Assembly (NCBI RefSeq): GCF_020715565.1
Contig: NZ_CP085839.1
Span: 744,001-808,000, forward strand
DNA: 64,000 bases
Direction: 5' to 3'
DNA from: Nocardioides sp. Kera G14
GTDB lineage: Bacteria > Actinomycetota > Actinomycetes > Propionibacteriales > Nocardioidaceae
Positions 1-8,178 of the stretch are shown here, piece by piece (position 1 is the first letter of the stretch; the number at the start of each line of letters is the position of its first letter). Position numbers and translations under genes: made by a program. Below the pieces are notes generated by a model. The model was given only the letters and a program-made list of their open reading frames with translations, was not told the origin of the DNA and made no database searches.

Positions 1-80
1 TACGCCGGCTCTGGGCCGTTCCGGAGCTGGTGGCGCTCGGCGTGCTGGTCGTCGTGACCGTCGTGCTCGCGCTGCTCTGA
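1..80 (+). CDS. C-terminal end of a membrane protein (partial)
   Basis: Only the last 25 codons are in the window, reading from base 3 to a TGA at 78-80. They begin with Arg-Arg-Leu-Trp and then form a hydrophobic stretch of about 18 Leu/Val/Ala residues that runs to the stop, so the protein ends in a membrane helix. The stop lies 1 bp from the stop of the convergent phosphosugar mutase. Function cannot be judged from this fragment. Confidence 0.55.
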   Translation, partial: RRLWAVPELVALGVLVVVTVVLALL

Positions 81-81
81 G

Positions 82-1722
82 TCAGAGCCCGAGGGCCGCC
101 TCCATGTCGGCCTTGAGCTCGGCGAGCTGCTGGGCCGCCGACGCTCGCGCCTCGGCGATCGAGCCGGTGACGGGGACCTTCACCTCGAGGTAGCACTTGA
201 GCTTCGGCTCCGTGCCGCTCGGGCGCACGATCACACGCGCCGCGTCGAGGTCATAGCGCAGGCCGTCCGTCGCGGGCAGCTCATCCGTGCCGACGGCGAG
301 GTCCGTCGCGGTGGTCACGGCCCGCCCGGCAAGCGTCGTCGGGGGAGTGGCCCGCAGCCGTGACATGGCGTCGGAGATCAACGAGAGGTCCGAGACCCGG
401 ACCGACAACTGGTCGGTCGCGTGCAGTCCGTAGTCGCGCGCGATCTCGTCGAGCTGCTCGGACAGAGAGGAGCCGAGTGCCTTGAGCCGCGCGGCGAGGT
501 CGGCGATCAGCACCGCCGCGCTGATGCCGTCCTTGTCCTTCACGTGCACCGGGTCGACGCAGTAGCCCAGTGCCTCCTCGTAGCCGAAGGCCAGCCCCGG
601 CAGGCGTCCGATCCACTTGAACCCCGTCAGCGTCTCCACGAACGGCTGCCCCGCCTCGCGGGCCATCGTGCCCAACAGGGACGAGGAGACGATCGAGTTG
701 GCGTAGGTGCCGCTGACGCCGCGGGAGAGCAGGTCGTGACCGAGCAGCGCACCGACCTCGTCGCCACGCAGCATCCGCCACCCCTCCGCATCCGGTACGC
801 CGACGGCACACCGGTCCGCATCGGGATCGTTGGCGATCACGACATCGGCGCCCTTCTCGCGAGCCAGCGCGAAGGCGAGGTCCATCGCGCCCGGCTCCTC
901 GGGGTTCGGGAAGGCGACGGTCGGGAAATCCGGGTCGGGCTCGGCCTGCTCCGGCACCACATCGACCGAGAGGAAGCCCGCGCGCACGAAGACCGCCCGC
1001 ATCGTCTCCAGCCCGACGCCGTGCATCGGGGTGTAGACGATGTCGAGGGAGCGCGGGCCGCCCTCCGGGGGGACCTGGCCTGTCTGAGCGATGTAGTCCA
1101 GCCAGACCTGCGGGTCGATCAGCTCACCTCTGTCGCCACGCGGGACGTCGGCAAGCGCACCGACTGCCGTGATGTGGGCCGCAATCTCCCCATCGGCCGG
1201 CGGGACGATCTGGCAGCCGTCGCCGAGATAGACCTTGTAGCCGTTGTCCTGCGGCGGGTTGTGGCTGGCGGTGACCATCACACCGGCCGAAGCGCCGAGC
1301 TTGAGGATCGCGCTGGCCAGGACGGGGGTCGGCATCGCGCGGGGCAGTGTCAGCGCAGGGATGCCGGCGCCGGTCATGACCTCGGCGGTGTCCCGCGCGA
1401 AGACGTCGGAGTTGTGGCGGGCGTCGTAGCCGATGACGACGGGACCGGTCGCGCCCTGCTCGCGCAGATAGGCGGCGAGGCCGGCGGCGGCCCGGAGGAC
1501 GACGACGCGGTTCATCCGGTTCGGCCCGGCTCCGAGCGCGCCTCGGAGGCCGGCGGTTCCGAACTCGAGGGTGCCGGAGAAGCGGTCCTCCAGGTCGGCG
1601 ACCGCCTCGGCGTCGCCCGCCTCGGCCGACTCCAGCAGGGCGGAGAGCTCGGCGCGGGTGGCCGGGTCGGGGTCCTCAGCCAGCCAGGCTCGCGCGTTCT
1701 CCAGCAGCGGGGAAGTCGTCAT
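82..1722 (-). CDS. pmmB: Phospho-sugar mutase (phosphomannomutase/phosphoglucomutase family)
   Basis: This 546-aa enzyme of the alpha-D-phosphohexomutase superfamily interconverts hexose 1- and 6-phosphates, or ribose 1- and 5-phosphates, through a phosphoserine. All four signatures are visible: the active-site loop TASHNP with Ser153, the Mg-binding DPDADR at 299-304, the sugar loops GFKWIG at 367-372 and YEEALGY at 381-387, and the phosphate loop RPSGTEPK at 500-507. Full length for the actinobacterial PmmB group. It is last in a purine-nucleoside operon; its start overlaps the upstream YhhN-like gene by 47 bp. Sitting behind a nucleoside phosphorylase, it could convert the released ribose-1-phosphate (inference); M. 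tuberculosis deoD-pmmB are neighbours in the same way. Exact substrate unknown. Confidence 0.9.
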   Translation of the reverse strand: MTTSPLLENARAWLAEDPDPATRAELSALLESAEAGDAEAVADLEDRFSGTLEFGTAGLRGALGAGPNRMNRVVVLRAAAGLAAYLREQGATGPVVIGYDARHNSDVFARDTAEVMTGAGIPALTLPRAMPTPVLASAILKLGASAGVMVTASHNPPQDNGYKVYLGDGCQIVPPADGEIAAHITAVGALADVPRGDRGELIDPQVWLDYIAQTGQVPPEGGPRSLDIVYTPMHGVGLETMRAVFVRAGFLSVDVVPEQAEPDPDFPTVAFPNPEEPGAMDLAFALAREKGADVVIANDPDADRCAVGVPDAEGWRMLRGDEVGALLGHDLLSRGVSGTYANSIVSSSLLGTMAREAGQPFVETLTGFKWIGRLPGLAFGYEEALGYCVDPVHVKDKDGISAAVLIADLAARLKALGSSLSEQLDEIARDYGLHATDQLSVRVSDLSLISDAMSRLRATPPTTLAGRAVTTATDLAVGTDELPATDGLRYDLDAARVIVRPSGTEPKLKCYLEVKVPVTGSIAEARASAAQQLAELKADMEAALGL

Positions 1723-2359
1723 GGACAGAACCTATCCGCAGCACTCGGACCACGCCGAGGGTGATGAGGAGCTGCGCGACGCAGTAGGTCGCCATGACCC
1801 AGAAGTCGTGCCCCGGTTGGGTCCAGACGTCGAACGCGTCCAGCGCGATCATGGAGTCGCTCACCATGAAGACCAGACCGCCGACCGCGCTCACCCGCGC
1901 GACGCCGGTCGTCAGGTAGGCCATCCCGATCAGCATCGCGCCGTAGATGAGCACCGCCGGGAAGAGGCCACCGGCCTGCGGCACAAGCACCGCCTCCAGT
2001 GCGATCCAGGCGACGACGTACGCCGGCAGCCAACGCCGCGCGGCACGAGCCCGCAACGGGAGGAAGGCAGCGATGTAGCAGGCCTGGGCCAGCAGGAAGC
2101 AGCCGATCAGGACCGGCAGCGCACTGTCGTCGTCCGGGAAGAAGGCCGGCAACGTGTCGCCGAGCCAGGAGAAGCCGAGGGCCGCGAGGACCAGTGTCCG
2201 CATCCGTCCCGCCGGCGTGGCCGCGACGAACCAGAGCGCCAGCAGCGGCATCAGCACTGCCTGCGTGACCCGCACCGCCGTGTCGGCGTCGGCTAGCTGG
2301 AGCAGGCAGTGCGCGACCGTCAGCGCGACGTAGGGGACCAGCAGCAGGGGGCGGGGCAT
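1676..2359 (-). CDS. YhhN/TMEM86 family membrane protein (lysoplasmalogenase-like)
   Basis: The 227-aa product is almost entirely hydrophobic, with about seven to eight membrane segments. Acidic residues sit at membrane edges (GDTLPAFFPDDD near 67-78 and SDSMIALDAFD near 166-176), the pattern of the YhhN family, whose characterised members hydrolyse the vinyl-ether bond of lysoplasmalogen. Its ATG overlaps the purine nucleoside phosphorylase stop as ATGA, and its 3' end overlaps the mutase by 47 bp, so all three are probably translated from one mRNA. The family call rests on topology and acidic motifs; the substrate in this organism is unknown. Confidence 0.72.
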   Translation of the reverse strand: MPRPLLLVPYVALTVAHCLLQLADADTAVRVTQAVLMPLLALWFVAATPAGRMRTLVLAALGFSWLGDTLPAFFPDDDSALPVLIGCFLLAQACYIAAFLPLRARAARRWLPAYVVAWIALEAVLVPQAGGLFPAVLIYGAMLIGMAYLTTGVARVSAVGGLVFMVSDSMIALDAFDVWTQPGHDFWVMATYCVAQLLITLGVVRVLRIGSVHDDFPAAGERASLAG

Positions 2360-3174
2360 CAGAGCTGCGGCACGATCTTCGCCAGCAGGTCGCCCATCCG
2401 CGTCGCCGCGGCACGGCCGGCGTCGATGACCTCCTGGTGCGAGAGCGGCTGGTCGCTGATGCCGGCGGCCAGGTTGGTGACGAGCGAGATGCCGAGGATC
2501 TCCATGCCCGCCTCGCGTGCGGCGATCGCCTCGAGCGCAGTGGACATGCCGACGAGGTCGCCGCCGATGATCCCGGCCATCCGCACCTCGGCAGGGGTCT
2601 CGTAGTGCGGGCCGGGGAACTGGACGTAGACGCCCTCGTCCAACGACGGGTCCAAGTCACGCGCGATCGAGCGAAGGCGTGAGGAGTAGAGGTCGGTGAG
2701 GTCGACGAAGTTGGCACCGACCAGGGGCGAGGCGCCGGTCAGGTTGATGTGGTCGCTGATCAGCACGGGGGTGCCGGGGGACCAGGCGGGGTTGAGGCCG
2801 CCACAGCCGTTGGTGATGACGATCTTCCTCACGCCTGCCTGGGCCGCGGTGCGGATCGGGTGGACGACGGCCTCGACGCCCTTGCCCTCGTAGTAGTGCG
2901 TGCGGGCGAGGAACGCGAGCACGTTCAGATCCCCGGAGGGGCCGGGGATGCGGATCGAGCGGATCTTGCCCGAGTGCCCCGCGACCGCCGCGTCGGAGAA
3001 GCCGGGCAGCTCCGCGCGCTCGAACTCGGCGTTGACCGAACCCGCCTCTGCGAGGCGGTCGGCGGCGGGAAGCCAGCCGGAGCCCAGCACGAGGGCGGTG
3101 TCGTGGGACTGGACGCCGGTGATCTCGGCGAGCTTCGCGGCGGCGTCGGAGGCAGAGGAGTACGGGTCGCTCAC
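2359..3174 (-). CDS. deoD: Purine nucleoside phosphorylase
   Basis: The 271-aa enzyme cleaves purine (deoxy)nucleosides with phosphate to free base and (deoxy)ribose-1-phosphate. It is the trimeric class: it has the TNGCGGLNP loop, the GPHYETPAE segment after FP, and the GMSTALEA ribose/phosphate motif. The GTG at 3174 (protein VSDPYSSAS) is preferred to longer in-frame starts because homologues begin near here and a TAGCGT hexamer lies 7 nt upstream. It heads a three-gene unit with the YhhN-like protein and the mutase. The gene corresponds to M. tuberculosis Rv3307 (deoD/punA) by neighbourhood and motif. Confidence 0.93.
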   Translation of the reverse strand: MSDPYSSASDAAAKLAEITGVQSHDTALVLGSGWLPAADRLAEAGSVNAEFERAELPGFSDAAVAGHSGKIRSIRIPGPSGDLNVLAFLARTHYYEGKGVEAVVHPIRTAAQAGVRKIVITNGCGGLNPAWSPGTPVLISDHINLTGASPLVGANFVDLTDLYSSRLRSIARDLDPSLDEGVYVQFPGPHYETPAEVRMAGIIGGDLVGMSTALEAIAAREAGMEILGISLVTNLAAGISDQPLSHQEVIDAGRAAATRMGDLLAKIVPQL

Positions 3175-3181
3175 GCGCGGA

Positions 3182-3187
3182 ACGCTA
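3182..3187 (-). promoter_or_regulatory. -10-like element for deoD
   Basis: TAGCGT on the minus strand, 7 nt before the GTG. No Shine-Dalgarno sequence is present. Confidence 0.45.
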
Positions 3188-3206
3188 TCGCGTTCGCGCG
3201 CCGATT

Positions 3207-3659
3207 TCAGAGGCCGGTCGAGCGACAGGGTCGGTGACGCAGCTCCGTCACGTAGTCGGCCGGCGCAGCCGCCGCCTCGGCCGCATCCGCGAGGACGCTG
3301 AGCAGGTGGGCTGAGGGCAGGCCGCCCTCCCAGGCGTCGAGCACATACGTCCAGGCCAGTTCGTCGCCGGTCAGCGTCGAGACGCGGATCTTGGTGCGGC
3401 GGTAGAGGCCGGTGTCCAGCGCCTCCCACTCGTCCAGCACGCGCTGGTCGGCCGGGGTGACGTCGTACAACGCGACGAAGACCTGCGCGTCAGGGTCCTC
3501 GACGATGGTCGGCAGCGCGCCGTCCCAGCCGTGCTCCTCACCACCGAAGGTCAGCCGCCACCCGACGAGCCAGCCCGTCGTCTGCAGGGGAGAGTGCGGA
3601 CAGCGCACGCCCATGAGCGCCGGGTCGAGGTTGGCCCCGTAGGCGGCATAGAGCGTCAC
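3207..3659 (-). CDS. Gamma-glutamylcyclotransferase-like (AIG2 fold) protein
   Basis: The 150-aa protein begins MTLYAAYGANLDP, matching the YGSN-type glycine loop at the start of the gamma-glutamylcyclotransferase fold. Acidic residues follow (DEWEALDTGLYRR near 85-97), one of which would be the catalytic Glu of this superfamily. Such enzymes turn gamma-glutamyl amines or peptides into 5-oxoproline, but many bacterial members are uncharacterised. The GTG start is set by a TAGTCT hexamer 6 nt upstream. It runs divergently from the nitroreductase across 36 bp and lies 32 bp before deoD. Substrate unknown. Confidence 0.68.
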   Translation of the reverse strand: MTLYAAYGANLDPALMGVRCPHSPLQTTGWLVGWRLTFGGEEHGWDGALPTIVEDPDAQVFVALYDVTPADQRVLDEWEALDTGLYRRTKIRVSTLTGDELAWTYVLDAWEGGLPSAHLLSVLADAAEAAAAPADYVTELRHRPCRSTGL

Positions 3660-3665
3660 AGCGGA

Positions 3666-3671
3666 AGACTA
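3666..3671 (-). promoter_or_regulatory. -10-like element for the cyclotransferase-like gene
   Basis: TAGTCT, 6 nt before the GTG at 3659. It lies 12 bp from the opposing hexamer of the nitroreductase. Confidence 0.45.
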
Positions 3672-3683
3672 CGGAATTTCGGA

Positions 3684-3689
3684 TACCCT
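3684..3689 (+). promoter_or_regulatory. -10-like element for the nitroreductase
   Basis: TACCCT, 6 nt before the GTG at 3696. It forms a divergent pair with 3666-3671. Confidence 0.4.
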
Positions 3690-3695
3690 CGCCCG

Positions 3696-4646
3696 GTGCG
3701 GTTCTGGAAGCGTCGACCATCCGATGAGGCGGGCGCCCTGGACCCCTGGGAGGACCTCCTCGAGGAGATGACCCTCGACGCGAAGCGGTACTTCGAGCAC
3801 GCGATCCGCCCGGGCGGCAACGAGCGCTACTCCGAGCTCGAGGGGCGCCAGCTCGACGCCTCCGCGACGCGTCAGTACCACCGCATCGAGAAGGGTTTCT
3901 CGCTGCGCGCGACCAAGCACCCCTTCGGTAACAAGGCGATCCCCGCACTCAACCTCGTCCTCGAGAACCCGAAGACCGACCACGACGCCCTCTACGCCCA
4001 GGAGGCGCGGGCCGTCCTGACGGCACTGGAGCAGTGGAACGACGGGCAGGTCCGCGTCGACGACGTCGCACCGCGCGGCGACTCACTGCCGCAGAACCCG
4101 CTCGACCCCGAGACGCTCGCGCAGTTCATCACCTCGCGCCACAGCATCCGCCACTTCGAGGACCGACCCGTCTCGCGCGAGCTGGTCACCGAGGCCGTGC
4201 GCCTCGCCGGCTATGCGCCCTCGGTCTGCAACCGCCAGGGCTGGCGTGCCCACTGGTACGACGACCCCGAACGGATCGAGCACATCCTCAAGCTGCACAG
4301 CGGTTCGCGCGGGTTCTCCGACCGCATCCCCGGCCTTTTCGTGGTGACCTTCGACATCCGTGCGTTCGAGGACATGCTCGAGCGCAACCAGGGCTGGATC
4401 GACGGCGGCCTCTTCTCCATGACGCTGCTGCTCGCGCTCCACGGCCTGGGCCTCGGGGCGGTCCCGCTCAACTGGGCCAGCCGCAACCGTCGCAGCGGCT
4501 ACCTGCGCAACCGTGGGGACATCCCGGACCACGAGAACATCGTCATGCTGATCGCCGTCGGCCACCCGGATCCGGAGCACCGCGTGGCGCGTTCGGCACG
4601 TCGCCCGGTGAGCGAGATTCTGCGGTTCGGAAACCCCGAACGCTGA
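3696..4646 (+). CDS. Nitroreductase-family protein
   Basis: The 316-aa protein has an N-terminal extension of about 150 residues, then a nitroreductase core beginning TSRHSIRHFEDRPVS, the usual R-S-I/V-R-x-F phosphate/FMN-binding start. APSVCNRQGWRAHWY is the SxxNxQPW-like FMN segment, and LALHGLGLGAVPLNW is the second flavin loop. Related proteins reduce nitro groups, quinones or flavins with NAD(P)H, and extended forms like this often sit in polysaccharide clusters. The GTG at 3696 is chosen because upstream in-frame sequence is antisense to the preceding gene and a -10-like hexamer fits. It precedes lpd by 48 bp. Substrate unknown. Confidence 0.78.
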   Translation: MRFWKRRPSDEAGALDPWEDLLEEMTLDAKRYFEHAIRPGGNERYSELEGRQLDASATRQYHRIEKGFSLRATKHPFGNKAIPALNLVLENPKTDHDALYAQEARAVLTALEQWNDGQVRVDDVAPRGDSLPQNPLDPETLAQFITSRHSIRHFEDRPVSRELVTEAVRLAGYAPSVCNRQGWRAHWYDDPERIEHILKLHSGSRGFSDRIPGLFVVTFDIRAFEDMLERNQGWIDGGLFSMTLLLALHGLGLGAVPLNWASRNRRSGYLRNRGDIPDHENIVMLIAVGHPDPEHRVARSARRPVSEILRFGNPER

Positions 4647-4682
4647 GGGTCGGCCGGTCGTCGGTCGCCGCGGCCGCGCGAC

Positions 4683-4688
4683 TAGGCT
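4683..4688 (+). promoter_or_regulatory. -10-like element for lpd
   Basis: TAGGCT, 6 nt before the GTG at 4695. The intervening GGAGGC is too close to the start to be a normal Shine-Dalgarno sequence. Confidence 0.5.
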
Positions 4689-4694
4689 GGAGGC

Positions 4695-6092
4695 GTGACC
4701 CACTTCGATGTCCTCGTCCTCGGTGCCGGCCCTGGTGGCTACGTCGCCGCCATCCGTGCCAGCCAGCTCGGCAAGTCCGTCGCTGTCGTGGAAGACAAGT
4801 ACTGGGGCGGTGTCTGCCTCAACGTCGGCTGCATCCCCTCCAAGGCGCTGCTCAAGAACGCCGAGCTCGCGCACACGCTGACCCACGAGAAGGCCAAGTA
4901 CGGCATCGAGGGTGACGCGACCATGTCGTTCGGCCCGACCCACGCGCGCTCGCGCCAGGTCAGCGCCGGCATCGTCAAGGGCGTCCACTACCTGATGAAG
5001 AAGAACAAGATCACCGAGATCGACGGCTGGGGCACGTTGACCGGTCCGACCGGGATCGACGTCAAGGGTCACGACGGCACCACCACGTCGTACACGTTCG
5101 ACAACCTCATCCTCGCGACCGGCGCCACCGTGCGCCTGGTCCCCGGGGTGACGCTCTCGTCCAACGTCGTGACGTACGAGGAGCAGATCCTCACCGACCA
5201 GCTCCCCAAGTCGATCATCATCGGCGGCTCGGGCGCGATCGGCGTGGAGTTCGCCTACGTCCTCAAGAACTTCGGCGTCGACGTCACCATCGTGGAGTAC
5301 GCCGACCGGATGGTCCCGACCGAGGACGCGGACGTCTCCAAGGAGCTCCTCAAGCACTACAAGAAGCTGGGCGTCAACGTCCTGCTCTCCACCGGCGTGA
5401 AGTCGGTCGTCGACAACGGCTCCTCCGTCACGGTCACGGTCGCTCCGGCCGCCGGTGGCGAGGAGCAGACCCTCACCGCCGACAAGTTCCTCGCCGCGTT
5501 CGGCTTCGCGCCGCGCCTGGAGGGCTACGGCCTCGAGGCGACCGGCGTCGAGACGACCGAGCGCGGTGCGATCAAGACCGACGAGTTCGGTCGCACCAAC
5601 GTGCCGAACGTCTATGCCATCGGTGACGTCACCGGCAAGATGATGCTCGCTCACGTCGCCGAGGCCCAGGGCGTCGTCGTCGCCGAGGTCATCGCCGGCG
5701 AGGAGACCATGCCGGTCGAGATCGACTTCATCCCGCGCGCCACTTACTGCCAGCCGCAGATCGGCTCCTTCGGCTACAGCGAGCAGCAGGCGCGCGACAA
5801 GGGCTACGACGTGAAGACGGCGACGTTCCCCTTCTCCGCCAACGGCAAGGCCATGGGCCTCGGCGAGGGCGTGGGCTTCGTGAAGGTCATCGCGGACGCG
5901 AAGTACAACGAGATTATCGGCGCCGCCATGATCGGCCCCGACGTCACCGAGCTCCTCCCGGTGCTGACGCTGGCCCAGAAGTGGGATCTCACCGCCGACG
6001 AGGTGTCCCGCAACGTCTTCGCCCACCCGACTCTCGGTGAGGCGCTCAAGGAGGCCGTCGAGGGCATCGTCGGTCACATGATCAACCTCTGA
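4695..6092 (+). CDS. lpd: Dihydrolipoyl dehydrogenase (E3)
   Basis: The 465-aa FAD enzyme reoxidises dihydrolipoamide in 2-oxoacid dehydrogenase complexes. It has the FAD Rossmann motif GAGPGGY at 10-16, the redox disulfide in [13 protein letters not shown] (Cys41 and Cys46), an NAD Rossmann motif [10 protein letters not shown], the FAD motif NVYAIGDV, and the C-terminal catalytic His444/Glu449 pair in AHPTLGE. Every residue expected of a working E3 is present, unlike the paralogue at 8179. It is apparently monocistronic, with its own -10-like hexamer, and no E1 or E2 gene is in the window. Confidence 0.95.
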   Translation: MTHFDVLVLGAGPGGYVAAIRASQLGKSVAVVEDKYWGGVCLNVGCIPSKALLKNAELAHTLTHEKAKYGIEGDATMSFGPTHARSRQVSAGIVKGVHYLMKKNKITEIDGWGTLTGPTGIDVKGHDGTTTSYTFDNLILATGATVRLVPGVTLSSNVVTYEEQILTDQLPKSIIIGGSGAIGVEFAYVLKNFGVDVTIVEYADRMVPTEDADVSKELLKHYKKLGVNVLLSTGVKSVVDNGSSVTVTVAPAAGGEEQTLTADKFLAAFGFAPRLEGYGLEATGVETTERGAIKTDEFGRTNVPNVYAIGDVTGKMMLAHVAEAQGVVVAEVIAGEETMPVEIDFIPRATYCQPQIGSFGYSEQQARDKGYDVKTATFPFSANGKAMGLGEGVGFVKVIADAKYNEIIGAAMIGPDVTELLPVLTLAQKWDLTADEVSRNVFAHPTLGEALKEAVEGIVGHMINL

Positions 6093-6104
6093 TCGGCTTC
6101 TCGC

Positions 6105-6276
6105 TCAGAGCTGGAGCGGGCCACGGGCGTGGCGCGTGAGGTGTACGCCTCCGCGCTGCGACGTGGCCCGCAGCGCTTTCCCTACGCAGCGGAAGGTGGG
6201 GACCTCGCCCGCGCGGACCCGGGAGCCGGTCCGGCTCGTCCTCAGCCCAGCCACCGCCGATCAGGTGCACGTCCAT
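6105..6276 (-). pseudogene. Possible remnant of a peptidase S51-like gene
   Basis: An ATG at 6276 opens MDVHLIGGGWAEDE, resembling the N-terminus of actinobacterial peptidase E (S51) proteins as I remember them. A GAGGAT hexamer sits 7 nt upstream, like those of real genes here. The frame then becomes low-quality Arg/Pro-rich sequence. In a neighbouring frame, a plausible protein end (RAGEVPTFRCVGKALRATSQ, continuing to a TGA at 6105-6107) follows. This looks like a gene whose middle was deleted, leaving both ends about 170 bp long. The family call rests on about ten residues. Confidence 0.35.
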
Positions 6277-6322
6277 ACCCAGGATCCTCGCAGGCCGGGC
6301 ACCCCTCGCGTGGACTACGCCC

Positions 6323-6356
6323 GTTGGACCACCCTGTTGGACCACCCTGTTGGACC
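6323..6356 (+). repeat. 13-bp tandem direct repeats (2.6 copies)
   Basis: GTTGGACCACCCT occurs at 6323-6335 and 6336-6348 with no gap, followed by GTTGGACC at 6349-6356. Inverted copies occur at 6425-6448. Confidence 0.85.
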
Positions 6357-6448
6357 GGCTCCATCTGCGCGGACGACCCGCGCACCCCTGGGCTGGCGCC
6401 ACGTCACAGGTGGCCCAATTGCGTGGTCCAACACGGTGGTCCAACAGG
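6333..6448. repeat. Long inverted repeat upstream of the HTH-like gene
   Basis: The segment at 6333-6356 and the reverse complement of 6425-6448 agree at all but one of 24 positions, with 68 bp between the arms. As RNA this would form a long stem; as DNA it gives several TTGGACCAC half-sites in both orientations. It ends about 100 bp before the start of the next gene. Confidence 0.8.
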
Positions 6449-6533
6449 CGTAATCCGCGGATTCTTGGCGCGGTGGCCGGACGTCGGTCCACAGCCAGGC
6501 GTCGGGTTGGCGTAAAAGGTCGGCGGGGCCGCC

Positions 6534-6539
6534 TACGGT
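6534..6539 (+). promoter_or_regulatory. -10-like element for the 6547 gene
   Basis: TACGGT, 7 nt before the first ATG at 6547. Confidence 0.4.
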
Positions 6540-6546
6540 CCCGGCC

Positions 6547-7074
6547 ATGATGATCTCGGAGCGGGAGGCCGCAAAGCGTCTCGGAGTGCTGGCAGGGCTG
6601 ACCCGGACGCCTGCGCGACGGCTGTTACGCACCGGCATCGCCGGCGGAACGCCGTACGAGATGGAGCGGGTCGACGAGGTGGGGCGTAGGCGGATTCCGG
6701 ACGATGGCCTTCTTCGGAACGTGACGACGATCGGTCTGCTGCAGCTCCGACTGGCCCCGGATCAGCTGTGGCGGACGGAATGGCCGGCCGGGCGGAAGCT
6801 CGATGTGATGCGTGAGGGCCGACCCACCGGCTTCGTCAGGCTGATCCAGCTCGTCGCGCTCGTGCGGCACCACGGTCCACTCCCCATGATCGCGACAGTC
6901 AGCGGATTCGTCGTCGGGACCGTGGTTCGCGCATCTGGAGAGTGCACGCTGGTGGTCGAGCCGTGGGGGCTCACCGCTGCAGTGGTACGAGGCTCAACTC
7001 TGGCGGGAGCGGGCGTCGTAGCTCGGCATACTTCCCCTCGTTGGAGCGTCGAGCTGTCTCTCGGAAGGAAATGA
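6547..7074 (+). CDS. Unknown protein with possible N-terminal helix-turn-helix
   Basis: I do not recognise this 175-aa protein. Residues 4-33 (SEREAAKRLGV onward to RRLLRTGIAGG) look like an excisionase or MerR-type helix-turn-helix that selects a ligand-free binding site, followed by a short basic turn with GRRRIPDD. The middle (about 95-120) is predicted helical, and the C-terminal half is rich in Val/Thr/Gly, probably beta structure. There is no signal peptide or membrane helix. Its TGA is 1 nt from the ATG of the downstream secreted protein, so the two are probably cotranslated. The inverted repeat just upstream would be a natural binding site if it is a regulator. This is inference. Confidence 0.6.
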   Translation: MMISEREAAKRLGVLAGLTRTPARRLLRTGIAGGTPYEMERVDEVGRRRIPDDGLLRNVTTIGLLQLRLAPDQLWRTEWPAGRKLDVMREGRPTGFVRLIQLVALVRHHGPLPMIATVSGFVVGTVVRASGECTLVVEPWGLTAAVVRGSTLAGAGVVARHTSPRWSVELSLGRK

Positions 7075-7075
7075 C

Positions 7076-8137
7076 ATGTCCACACGAACGATGAGGACCA
7101 CGTTGGGTGCCTCGCTGGCAGTCCTGATGGCGGCAGGATCGGTGGTCGGGTTGACGGCCGACGTCCCGGCGCACGCGGTGATCCCGTCGCCGGTGACCGT
7201 CTTCGCGCAGGCGTTCGGGCCCTGGTCGGCGTCGAGCACTGCGCATCCGTGTGTTGCGTTCGGATCTGCTTCCGACTACGACACACGGATGGCGTCGGGC
7301 TCGGGGACGAAGTCGTTCGCGAATCAGAAGACCGACTATGCCCAGGCGAGCAGCGGCACGAGGCTCGCGCGGATCGACTCGAGCTCCTCAGGCAAGGTGA
7401 CGGCCTCGGTCGGAGCGACAGGCCTTCGCTCGCTGGCGATCGACGCGGTCGGGAGCTCGACGGCCACACGCCTCGCTGCCGGGACGTGTGGTGACAACGG
7501 CGCGACTGCCCTGTCCTGGGCGAGTTCGCTCGCCGACGGCTCCTACAAGGTGAACAAGGCCGGCTGGCTCGATGTGACGGCGACCAAGCACTCGGGTGAC
7601 TGGGCGAGCTTCACGGTGGACGTGGTCCGACCCGACGAGAGCTCCTTCTACCCGCGGCCGTACGGCGACCTCTCCGGGACGGAGCATGTCAGGGCCTACA
7701 TTCCGGCCGGAAGCCTCGTCGAGGTTCGGGCTGAGGCGACAGGAAGCATCGCGCTCATGGGCACCGCGTCGAGCGCGAAGGACGTCGCCTCCGTCTCGAT
7801 CCGTGCGACGGTCGGCCTGGCCGGTGCTGCAGCGAGCGGCGAGGCGGGTGCGGCGAAGGCGAAGACCGCGGTCGTGCTGCCCACGACGGTCGCCTGCTCC
7901 GGCAGCACGAGCCGCGCTGGGAAGGCCCAGGTCGCGCTGACGAAGTATGCGAAGAAGAAGGCCGCCTCGGCGACCATCACCGTCAACGGCAAGGTCAAGA
8001 AGCGGATCGCGAAGGTCCGGGCGAAGTCGTACGGCGTCGCCCTCCCCGCCACGGGCGCGATCACGATCAGGACCAAGCTCAAGCTCAAGTCGGGAGCCAC
8101 CGTCGCAGTGAAGCGTTCCTACTCCGCCTGCCACTGA
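7076..8137 (+). CDS. Secreted protein of unknown function
   Basis: The 353-aa product begins with a signal peptide: basic MSTRTMRTT, a hydrophobic core LGASLAVLMAAGSVVGL and a probable cleavage after PAHA near residue 34. The mature part is Ser/Thr/Ala/Gly-rich and beta-like. From about residue 270 it has a Lys-rich module with Cys residues near both ends (VACSGSTSRAG and YSACH), probably a disulfide-closed beta domain of the kind seen in many actinobacterial wall proteins. A Shine-Dalgarno-like GGAAGGAAA precedes the ATG, and coupling to the gene before it is tight (1 nt). No catalytic motif was seen. Confidence 0.75.
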   Translation: MSTRTMRTTLGASLAVLMAAGSVVGLTADVPAHAVIPSPVTVFAQAFGPWSASSTAHPCVAFGSASDYDTRMASGSGTKSFANQKTDYAQASSGTRLARIDSSSSGKVTASVGATGLRSLAIDAVGSSTATRLAAGTCGDNGATALSWASSLADGSYKVNKAGWLDVTATKHSGDWASFTVDVVRPDESSFYPRPYGDLSGTEHVRAYIPAGSLVEVRAEATGSIALMGTASSAKDVASVSIRATVGLAGAAASGEAGAAKAKTAVVLPTTVACSGSTSRAGKAQVALTKYAKKKAASATITVNGKVKKRIAKVRAKSYGVALPATGAITIRTKLKLKSGATVAVKRSYSACH

Positions 8138-8166
8138 GGCGATTCCGGCTGCGGCAGCGGCCCTGC

Positions 8167-8172
8167 GAGAAT
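8167..8172 (+). promoter_or_regulatory. -10-like element for lpdA
   Basis: GAGAAT, 6 nt before the ATG at 8179. Confidence 0.45.
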
Positions 8173-8178
8173 GGCGCC

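Larger units (their letters stand above)
6093..6546. other. 454-bp region without an intact gene
   Basis: The only stretch over 300 bp lacking an intact gene. It holds a probable minus-strand gene remnant (6105-6276), 13-bp tandem repeats (6323-6356) whose inverted copy lies at 6425-6448, and a -10-like hexamer for the next gene. No tRNA, riboswitch or convincing intact ORF was recognised. Confidence 0.7.

Noticed and set aside
4083..6077. Long open frame (664 aa) on the minus strand opposite the nitroreductase and lpd
   Set aside because: Antisense to two well-supported genes; product is Asp/Val/Gly/Arg low-complexity typical of the mirror frame in GC-rich DNA.
6323..6448. CRISPR or insertion-sequence end
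   Set aside because: Too few copies, no spacers, no transposase and no target duplication.
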